Assembly (NCBI RefSeq): GCF_013363995.1
Contig: NZ_JABWGO010000004.1
Location: forward strand, 496,001 to 560,000
Length of the DNA: 64,000 nucleotides
Reading direction: 5' to 3'
Source: Nonomuraea rhodomycinica
GTDB lineage: Bacteria > Actinomycetota > Actinomycetes > Streptosporangiales > Streptosporangiaceae
The translations under genes were made by a program, and so were the position numbers. This document shows positions 46,409-53,198 of the stretch, piece by piece. Below the pieces are notes generated by a model. It was not told the DNA's origin, did not search any database, and was given only the letters and a program-made list of their open reading frames with translations. How positions within the stretch are numbered: the first letter of the stretch is position 1; every line of letters begins with the position of its first letter.

Positions 46409-47641
46409 ATGGGCCCCTACCTCCTCGGCCTGCGGCTTTCCGGTCGCCGGGTCCTCGTCGTGGGAGGAGGCCACGTCGCCCAACGCAGGGTCCCCGCCCT
46501 GCTGGAGGCGGGCGCGGTGGTCACCTTGGTGTCGCCCGGTGTCACCCCCGCCCTCGACGACCTCATCGCCGCCGGCCGCGTCACCTGGCACGCCCGGCCG
46601 TACGAGGTGGGCGACTGCGACGGCGCCTGGCTCGTCCAGGCCTGCACCGACGACCGGGCCGTCAACACGGCCGTCGCCGCCGAGGCCGAGGCCAAGCACA
46701 TCTGGTGCGTGCGCGCCGACGACAAGGACGCCTCCGCCGCCTGGACCCCCGCCTCCGGGCGCGTCGACGAGATCAGCGTGGCGGTCACCGCGGGCGGCGA
46801 CCCGCGCCGGGCCGCCGGCATCAGGGACGCCGTGGTCGGAGCCCTGCGCGACGGCACCGTGGACGCGCGCCGCAGCAGGACCAAGCCGGTGGGCGTCGCC
46901 CTCGTCGGCGGCGGGCCCGGCGACCCCGGGCTCATCACCGTGCGCGGCCGCCAGCTCCTCGCCCAGGCCGACGTCGTGGTCGCCGACCGCCTCGCTCCGC
47001 GCGCCCTGCTCGACGAGCTCGCGCCCGACGTCGAGCTCATCGACGCCGCCAAGGTCCCGTACGGCAGGTCGCTGGCCCAGGACAAGATCAACGAGATCCT
47101 CGTGGACCGGGCCCGGCAGGGCAGGTTCGTGGTGCGGCTCAAGGGCGGCGACCCGTTCGTGTTCGGCCGCGGCGGCGAGGAGATGATCGCCTGCGCCCGG
47201 GCCGGGATCCCCGTACTGGTCGTGCCGGGCATCACCAGCGCCGTCGCCGTGCCCTCCGCCGCCGGGGTTCCCGTCACCCACCGGGGCGTCAGCCAGGAGT
47301 TCCACGTGGTGTCCGTGCACGTGGCGCCCGACGACCCCGCCTCCACCGTCGACTGGCCCGCCATGGCCCGCTCACAGGGCACGCTGGTCCTGCTGATGGC
47401 CGTCGAACGGCTCGCCAAGGTGGCCGAGGCGCTCCTGCGGGACGGACGCTCACCGGAGACTCCCGTAATGGTGGTGCAGGACGGTACCCTTCCGACCCAG
47501 CGGACGGTTGTCGCTCCCCTCTCCACCGTGGCCGACCGCGTGTCCGCGGCCGGGATACGGCCGCCCGCCATCGTCGTCGTCGGTGATGTCGTCAGGGTCG
47601 GCCAGGAGGTCGAGATGGTTCGAGCGGAGCGCTTGCCGTGA
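46409..47641 (+). CDS. cobA: Uroporphyrinogen-III C-methyltransferase fused to siroheme dehydrogenase domain
   Basis: 410-residue CysG-like protein. Residues 1-150 are the precorrin-2 dehydrogenase/ferrochelatase-type domain with NAD site [11 protein letters not shown]; residues 160-400 are the SUMT methylase ([56 protein letters not shown]). It makes precorrin-2 for both siroheme and cobalamin. The stop overlaps the start of the GTPase gene as GTGA, tying tetrapyrrole and GTPase translation together. Confidence 0.93.
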   Translation: MGPYLLGLRLSGRRVLVVGGGHVAQRRVPALLEAGAVVTLVSPGVTPALDDLIAAGRVTWHARPYEVGDCDGAWLVQACTDDRAVNTAVAAEAEAKHIWCVRADDKDASAAWTPASGRVDEISVAVTAGGDPRRAAGIRDAVVGALRDGTVDARRSRTKPVGVALVGGGPGDPGLITVRGRQLLAQADVVVADRLAPRALLDELAPDVELIDAAKVPYGRSLAQDKINEILVDRARQGRFVVRLKGGDPFVFGRGGEEMIACARAGIPVLVVPGITSAVAVPSAAGVPVTHRGVSQEFHVVSVHVAPDDPASTVDWPAMARSQGTLVLLMAVERLAKVAEALLRDGRSPETPVMVVQDGTLPTQRTVVAPLSTVADRVSAAGIRPPAIVVVGDVVRVGQEVEMVRAERLP

Positions 47642-49797
47642 GCACGGCCATGGATGACGGGCGCCCGGAGTCGCCGGGCGAGCAGACGTTGAGCTTCCGC
47701 GCCTTCGTGGACGAGGACGCCGCCGGGCCGGAGGCGGGGCATCCTGGCTCGGAGCCGCCGGCGGAGGCCGTACCGGAGCCTGAGCCGGAGCCTGAGCCGG
47801 AACTCGGCCCGGACCCGGAGCCGGACCCTGAGTCCGCACCCTCGCCCGGGCCTGTCGCCGAGGAAGCCGACGAGGCGGACGAGCCCGCTGAGCCGGAGGA
47901 GTCTCCTGAACCGGAGCCCGAGGCGTCCTCCGAGCCAGAACCGGAACCCGAGCCGGACCCCGCACCCGACCCCGAGCCGGACCCCGCATTCGAGCCTGAG
48001 CCGGAACCCGAACCTGAGCCCGAGCCTGAGCCTGAGCCGGAACCCGAAGCCGCGCCCGAGCCCGCGCCCGAGCCCGAGCCGGAACCCGAAGCCGCGCCCG
48101 AGCCGGCGTCAGTCAACGGCGTGCGCGCCGAGGTGGCCACCCGCGCCGAGGTGCACGTACTCCCCCCTGAGACCATCGCCGCCCTCACCTCCGCCCTCGA
48201 CACCCTCCGCCTCAGCGTCGCCGACCTCCGCTTCGGCCTGGACCTGCCCGGCGCCGACGAGGCCCGGCAGGCGCGCGCCGACCTCCTGACCCAGCTCCAG
48301 GACTACGTGCTGCCCCGGGTGCGCACCAGCACCGCGCCCGCCCTCATCGTGGTGGCCGGCTCGACCGGCGCGGGCAAGTCCACGCTGGTCAACTCCCTGG
48401 CCGAGAAGAACGTCTCCCGCACCGGCGTCCGCCGTCCCACCACCGGCGTGCCCGTCCTGGCCTGCCACCCGGACGACCAGCGCTGGTTCGCCGAGGGAGA
48501 GCTGCTCGGCGGCCTGCGGCGCATCGACAAGCCGACGCCCGACGCCGGTCCCGACAGCCTCGTCGTCGTGCCCACCGAGAAGCTGCCCCAGGGTGTGGCG
48601 CTGCTCGACACCCCCGACATCGACTCGGTCGTCGAGAAGCACCACGAGATCGCGCAGCGCATGCTCGACGCCGCCGACCTGTGGGTCTTCGTCACCACCG
48701 CCGCCCGCTACGCCGACGCGCCCGCCTGGAACCTCCTGCGCATGGCGAAGGAGCGCGGCGCCCGCCTGGCCATCGTCCTGTCGCGGGTCCAGCCGAAGGC
48801 GCGCGAGGTGGTGCTCAAGCACTTCGCCCGCATGCTCACCGAGTACGGCCTGGGGGAGATCGACCGGTTCGTCATCGGCGAGTCCAAGGTGGTCGACGGC
48901 CGGCTGCCCGACAGCGAGGTGACCGACCTGCGCCTGTGGCTGGCGGAGCTGTCGGTCGACGAGGAGCGGCGCGCGAAGGCCGTGCGGGAGACCCTGGACG
49001 GCGTGCTGAACAGCTTCCGCACCCGCGTGCCCGCCCTCGCCAAGCACATGGAGACCCAGGTCGCGTTCCGGACCGAGCTGCGTTCGGACGTGGACGCCGC
49101 GTACCGCAACGCGCTGGCCGACATCGACCGCGCCTTCCGCGGCGGCTCGCTCATCCACGGTGAGGTGCTCGCGCGATGGCAGGACTTCGCGGGCTCGGGC
49201 GACCTCATGCGCACGCTCCAGCTGCGCCGGCGCGGCCGGGCCGCCCGGCAGGCTCCCGAACGGGTGCTGGCGTTCCGTGCCGCGCTGCGCTCCGGCCTGG
49301 AGTCGGTGATCGTCGCCGCGGCCACGCGCGCCGCCGACGAGGTGGCGGCGCGGTGGCGCCACCGCTCGCCGCTCGGCGCGAAGCTGGTCGCGGACCTCGA
49401 CCGGCCCTCCGACGATCTCGTACGGCACGCCGCCCGCGCCATCGCCGCCTGGCAGGACCACGTCACCGAGCTGGTGCGTACGGACGGGGTGGCCAAGCGC
49501 TCGGTGTCCAAGCTGGTGTCGTTCGACGCCGACTCGCTGGCGTTGATCTTCATGGTGGCGATGTTCAGCGGTGTGACCACCGGGGTCGCGCACCGGCTGG
49601 TCAACGCGCTGCTGGGCGCCGAGTCGCTGCGCGGCATCGGCGCCAAGGCGCTCAGCGACCTGCGCGCCCGCATCGGGATGTTGTTCGACGAGGAGTCCAT
49701 GCGGTACGTGCAGGCGCTCGACTCGGCCGGGATCCCGGACGAGTCCATCGCGACGCGCCTCTACCAGGCCACGTACAACCTGGAGGTGGCGCGATGA
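47638..49797 (+). CDS. Dynamin-like/YfjP-type GTPase with long Pro-Glu repeat N-terminus
   Basis: 719-residue protein. Residues 40-158 are almost pure Pro-Glu with some Asp, Ala and Ser, in dipeptide periodicity. A GTPase domain follows: P-loop [10 protein letters not shown] (240-249), switch-like VRRPTTG, and ALLDTPDID as DxxG. The C-terminal half is helical with a hydrophobic patch ([27 protein letters not shown], about 630-655) suggesting membrane contact. In actinomycetes this gene is commonly paired with a second GTPase, as here. GTG start at the cobA stop. Function unknown; dynamin-type membrane work is a guess. Confidence 0.8.
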   Translation: MSTAMDDGRPESPGEQTLSFRAFVDEDAAGPEAGHPGSEPPAEAVPEPEPEPEPELGPDPEPDPESAPSPGPVAEEADEADEPAEPEESPEPEPEASSEPEPEPEPDPAPDPEPDPAFEPEPEPEPEPEPEPEPEPEAAPEPAPEPEPEPEAAPEPASVNGVRAEVATRAEVHVLPPETIAALTSALDTLRLSVADLRFGLDLPGADEARQARADLLTQLQDYVLPRVRTSTAPALIVVAGSTGAGKSTLVNSLAEKNVSRTGVRRPTTGVPVLACHPDDQRWFAEGELLGGLRRIDKPTPDAGPDSLVVVPTEKLPQGVALLDTPDIDSVVEKHHEIAQRMLDAADLWVFVTTAARYADAPAWNLLRMAKERGARLAIVLSRVQPKAREVVLKHFARMLTEYGLGEIDRFVIGESKVVDGRLPDSEVTDLRLWLAELSVDEERRAKAVRETLDGVLNSFRTRVPALAKHMETQVAFRTELRSDVDAAYRNALADIDRAFRGGSLIHGEVLARWQDFAGSGDLMRTLQLRRRGRAARQAPERVLAFRAALRSGLESVIVAAATRAADEVAARWRHRSPLGAKLVADLDRPSDDLVRHAARAIAAWQDHVTELVRTDGVAKRSVSKLVSFDADSLALIFMVAMFSGVTTGVAHRLVNALLGAESLRGIGAKALSDLRARIGMLFDEESMRYVQALDSAGIPDESIATRLYQATYNLEVAR
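47770..48110 (+). repeat. Pro-Glu codon repeat tract
   Basis: Imperfect 6-base repeats of GAGCCN/GAACCN inside the first GTPase gene, giving a rod-like acidic (PE)n segment. Confidence 0.9.
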
Positions 49798-49989
49798 CCG
49801 ACGCGCCGGCCCCCGCCACGCCTCTGGGGGTGAGCCGATGACGACCGCGCCGACCTCCACGAGGCCCCTGGGCGTGACCTGATGAACGACACCCCGACGC
49901 CCTCGGCGTGACCCGATGAACACCACCCCGACGACCCCCGGGACGACCCGATGAGCACGATGACGACGACCCCCGGCGTGACCCGATGA
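49794..49989 (+). other. Relay of five overlapping micro-ORFs between the two GTPase genes
   Basis: Five consecutive tiny ORFs, each starting with ATG: 49794-49841 ([15 protein letters not shown]), 49838-49882 (MTTAPTSTRPLGVT), 49882-49911 (MNDTPTPSA), 49916-49954 (MNTTPTTPGTTR), 49951-49989 (MSTMTTTPGVTR). The first ATG overlaps the stop of the upstream GTPase (ATGA), the last stop overlaps the ATG of the downstream GTPase (49986), and every internal junction but one overlaps (ATGA or TGATG; the exception is a 4-base gap). The repeat units are 44, 44, 34, 35 and 35 bases and look like diverged copies of the downstream gene start, which reads MSTMTTRPG. Translation would have to terminate and restart up to six times to reach the second GTPase. 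Confidence 0.75.
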
Positions 49990-51608
49990 GCACCATGACC
50001 ACCAGGCCCGGCCTCGCGCCGCGGCTCACCGCGCTCACCAAGCTCGTTGAGCTGGGCCCGGGGCGCCTGGAGCCCAAGCTGCTGGCCGAGGCGAGCACGC
50101 TGCTCAAGCGCGCCGGCGAGCGGCTCAAGCTGTCCTCGGAGCACACCGTGGTCGCGCTGGCGGGCGGAACGGGCAGCGGCAAGTCGTCGTTGTTCAACGC
50201 CGTCTCCGGGCTGGAGCTGTCGCCCACGGGCGTGCGCCGCCCCACCACGGCCCGTACCCACGCCTGCGTGTGGGGCCTGGAGGGAGCGGGGCCGCTGCTC
50301 GACTGGCTGCAGATCCAGGAGCGGCACCGGTTCACCCGCGCCAGCGCGCTCGACCGGGGCGAGAGCCAGCTCCACGGGCTGATCCTGCTCGACCTGCCCG
50401 ACCACGACTCGATCAGGGCGCTCACCGACAACGAGGCGGACCGCCTCATCGGCCTGGCCGACCTGGTGGTGTGGGTGCTCGACCCGCAGAAGTACGCCGA
50501 CGCCTCCACCCACCGCCGTTACGTCACGGAGCTCGCCGGGCACGACGCGGTGACGGTGTTCGCGCTCAACCAGGCCGACAAGCTGAGCGCCGAGGAGCTC
50601 GCCGAACTCGTCATCGACCTCAACGACCTGCTGCGCCGCGAAGGCGTCGAGCACCCGACGGTCGTCCCCACCTCGGCGACCACGGGACGCGGCATCGACA
50701 GCCTGAAGAGCGTCGTCGCGGCGGCGGTCTCGCGGCGCCGGGCGGCCATCCAGAAGATGGAGGCGGACCTGCACCGGCTCGAACAGCGGGTGGCCAAGTC
50801 CATGCCGGTGGGGGAGGCGCTGTCCGCGCCCTCGACGGTGGACGACGCCCGGCGGCTCGGGCTGACCGACGCGCTGTGCGACGCCGTGGGCGTCCCGGCG
50901 GTGGGCGAGGCCATGGAGAACGTCTACGCCGAGCGTTCCATGCAGTGGGTCGGCTGGCCGTACCCGCGCTGGATCTCCAAGCTGCGCCCCGACCCCGTCA
51001 AGACGCTGCGCCTGCAGGACGTCGGCGACGAGATCCGCGGCATCACCACGGGCACGGTCAGCGCGCAGACGGCGGAGGTCGTCAACGCGGTGCAGGCGCT
51101 GGCCGACGGGCTGTCGGCCGACATGCACCCGGTGTGGAGGACGTCCCTGCAGCACGCGGCGCGCTCGCACCTCAAGCAGCTCCCGCAGACGCTCACGCAG
51201 GAGCTGTCGGAGGTGGCGCCCCGGCTCGACCACGTGCCCGGCTGGTGGTGGCTGCTGAAGATCTGGCAGTACCTGCTCGTGGCGGCGTTCCTGCTGGGAC
51301 TGGGCTGGCTCGTGACCGGGCTGCTGTTCGCCGGCGAGTCGCCGCTGGGATTCCAGCTCCTGGGCGACACGGCGGCGCTCCCGTGGGTGGGGTTGATGAT
51401 GGCCTCCGTGCTCGGCCTGGGGGTGCTGTCGGGGATCGCCGCGCGCAACTTCGTGGAGCTGGGGGCGTCGAAGGAGCGCGAACGGCTGGAGCGGGAGATG
51501 CGGCGGCGCGTCGCGGCGGTGGCCGAGTCGTCGGTGGTGGAGCCGGTCGAACGCGAACTCGGCCGCCACCACGCCTTCTACACGGCCATGCGCGCCCTCG
51601 CGGGCTAG
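49986..51608 (+). CDS. Second membrane GTPase of the pair (YfjP/EngA-like G domain)
   Basis: 540-residue protein with G-domain motifs G1 GGTGSGKSS (60-68), G2-like VRRPTTARTH, G3 LDLPDHDS, G4 NQADK and G5-like TSATTGRG. Two hydrophobic hairpin segments (about 420-443 and 462-483) follow, then a charged tail, so the protein is probably inserted in the membrane by its C-terminal part. Paired with the upstream GTPase and reached through the micro-ORF relay. Its 3' end is itself part of a tandem repeat. Confidence 0.85.
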   Translation: MSTMTTRPGLAPRLTALTKLVELGPGRLEPKLLAEASTLLKRAGERLKLSSEHTVVALAGGTGSGKSSLFNAVSGLELSPTGVRRPTTARTHACVWGLEGAGPLLDWLQIQERHRFTRASALDRGESQLHGLILLDLPDHDSIRALTDNEADRLIGLADLVVWVLDPQKYADASTHRRYVTELAGHDAVTVFALNQADKLSAEELAELVIDLNDLLRREGVEHPTVVPTSATTGRGIDSLKSVVAAAVSRRRAAIQKMEADLHRLEQRVAKSMPVGEALSAPSTVDDARRLGLTDALCDAVGVPAVGEAMENVYAERSMQWVGWPYPRWISKLRPDPVKTLRLQDVGDEIRGITTGTVSAQTAEVVNAVQALADGLSADMHPVWRTSLQHAARSHLKQLPQTLTQELSEVAPRLDHVPGWWWLLKIWQYLLVAAFLLGLGWLVTGLLFAGESPLGFQLLGDTAALPWVGLMMASVLGLGVLSGIAARNFVELGASKERERLEREMRRRVAAVAESSVVEPVERELGRHHAFYTAMRALAG

Positions 51609-51680
51609 TCGGACGACGAGCCTGGCGGGCTAGCCGGACGATCCTCGCGGGCTAGCCGGACGATCCTCGTGGGCGGCCGG
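51597..51680 (+). repeat. Tandem repeat over the stop codon of the second GTPase
   Basis: Units of 22-25 bases built on CGGGCTAGCCGGACGATCCT; CGGGCTAG recurs at 51601, 51626 and 51648, each containing a TAG, and a fourth decayed copy begins near 51667. The first copy is the true end of the gene (ALAG-stop). Confidence 0.85.
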
Positions 51681-51715
51681 ACCACGTCGTGCCGCCGCCT
51701 GCTCCCGCGGCGGGG

Positions 51716-51724
51716 TTGTCCACA
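51716..51724. promoter_or_regulatory. DnaA-box-like site upstream of the ssb paralogue
   Basis: TTGTCCACA matches the actinomycete DnaA-box consensus and lies within GTTGTCCACAAC; a second weaker box CCATCCACA is at 51746-51754. Could allow replication-linked control. No AT-rich unwinding region is present, so this is not an origin. Confidence 0.4.
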
Positions 51725-51846
51725 ACCCGTCCCACCTCCAAGCCCCCATCCACAGAACGTCGCTCGAATCCCCGGAGCCACCCCCCGCTCCGGCACCGTG
51801 ATCCCAGACCGCGGGCACCCCGCCCGCAGGCATGGGAGGCAAACGG

Positions 51847-52659
51847 ATGAACGACATCTACATCACGCTCACCGGCAACGTCGCAGCAGAGCCCCGCCAG
51901 TACACCTTCGAGGACGGTGCCAGGGTGACCTCGCTCCGGGTCCTCACCTCGCACCGCTACTTCGACAGGAAGACCGGCCAGTGGACCGACGGTGAGAGGG
52001 TCTGCTTCGCGGTGCGCTGCTGGCGCTCCCTCGGCGACAACGTGGCGCGGTCGATCAGGATGGGCCATCCCGTGGTGGTGTCCGGCAAGCTTCGCATCCG
52101 CGAGTTCGGCCCGGAAGGCGACCGCCGGTTCATGCCCGAGATCGAGGCCAGCGCGGTGGGTCACGACCTGCGCTGGGGCGCCGGCACGTTCGTCAAGCCG
52201 GAGCGGACCGGCGGCCCGGCCACGGTGAGCAAGGAGATGCGCGACCGCCTGGACGCCGAGACCGAGGACTGGGCCATGGGCGGAACCACCCACCTGCCCG
52301 CGAGCAGGAGCGCGATGGCAAGCGACGGAGCGGCCATGGCGGCCACCGCGTCCACCACGGAAAACGCCGGGACCGCCATCGGTAACCGGACAACCCACCC
52401 CTTCCCGGAGCCCCCGGCCGACCCCCACCCGGAGACCGAGACGCCAACGAACGACAACGGCCCGGCGGCCGCGCAGAACGGCGAAACCCCTGCCATACCG
52501 AACGGCGAAGAGCGAGCGCCCACCGCCGCCGCCCCGGCTCCCGGCAAGCCCCCCGCCAGGCCTGCCCGCGCGAAGGGCCGCCCCTCCCGCGCGGACAACG
52601 ACAACGAGCCCGAGCCGGAAGACGCGGAGTGGCCCACGAGGGAGCCCATAGCCGCCTGA
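51847..52659 (+). CDS. Single-stranded DNA-binding protein paralogue
   Basis: 270-residue protein with an N-terminal OB fold (1-115: MNDIYITLTGNVAAEPR, TSHRYFDRKTGQWTDGERVCFAVRCWRSLGDNVA). The remaining 155 residues are disordered (Ala/Pro/Glu/Asn/Thr-rich) and end EDAEWPTREPIAA, without the acidic DDDIPF-type tip that recruits repair partners, so this is a non-canonical SSB paralogue and not the housekeeping gene. ATG 51847 has GGGAGG seven bases upstream. Stands alone. Confidence 0.85.
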   Translation: MNDIYITLTGNVAAEPRQYTFEDGARVTSLRVLTSHRYFDRKTGQWTDGERVCFAVRCWRSLGDNVARSIRMGHPVVVSGKLRIREFGPEGDRRFMPEIEASAVGHDLRWGAGTFVKPERTGGPATVSKEMRDRLDAETEDWAMGGTTHLPASRSAMASDGAAMAATASTTENAGTAIGNRTTHPFPEPPADPHPETETPTNDNGPAAAQNGETPAIPNGEERAPTAAAPAPGKPPARPARAKGRPSRADNDNEPEPEDAEWPTREPIAA

Positions 52660-53198
52660 CCTGAAAGGCTCCCAGCCGACCCGATGTCACCGACGAACGC
52701 CCGGCCATCGGGTCGGCCATGGGCGGACCGGAAAGAAGACAGGGCTCCAGAGGCTGAATCGAGGAGAAGACCGGAGACCTAAGAGGCGGCGGAGAGCCGC
52801 AGCGAATACCAAGCCGCCGAACGAACAGGCGAATCAACGGACCACAGAGGAGAAGTTCAGGGGCACGAATTCAGGGGGGGTCGACTCATGGGCGGCGGAG
52901 ACCCATGTAACGGGGACCCATGTACCGGAGACCCACACACCGGGGGACCCATGCACCGGGGACCTACGCAGTGGTGACGTGACGTACACACCGGGACCCC
53001 ACACACTGCTCAAGTCCAGGTCACACCTCGCACCACGGCTGCTCCTTTCCCGTGTTTCCCCGCTCGGGACGTGAGCGGAATCTCCCTTAGGAACCACGAT
53101 GACCCAGGTGGTCCCGGTGCCCAACGTAGCGGTTCCGATCGCACAACGCACACTCCGCAACTATTGTGTTACATATCGTTAGTCAGGGAGGAGACGTG
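52660..53198. other. 539-base intergenic region before the diguanylate cyclase
   Basis: No credible gene on either strand. It contains the 15-bp repeat array at 52896-52971 and, near its end, TATTGT (53162-53167) as a possible -10 and GGAGGAGA as ribosome-binding site for the cyclase gene. Base composition is less GC-rich than the neighbours. Confidence 0.6.
52896..52971. repeat. Tandem repeat, five 15-16-bp units
   Basis: Units of the type CGGGGACCCATGTAC (variants CGGAGACCCACACAC, CGGGGGACCCATGCAC, CGGGGACCTACGCAG) repeat head to tail; a sixth decayed unit may follow near 53010. Confidence 0.85.

Noticed and set aside
49794-49989. Interpretation of the 49.8 kb gap as a frameshifted N-terminus of the second GTPase
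   Set aside because: No single indel joins the units into one frame, each unit has its own ATG and stop, and the downstream G domain is complete from its own start.
51716-51760. Replication origin at the DnaA-box-like sites
   Set aside because: Only two boxes, no AT-rich segment, and no dnaA, dnaN or gyrB near.
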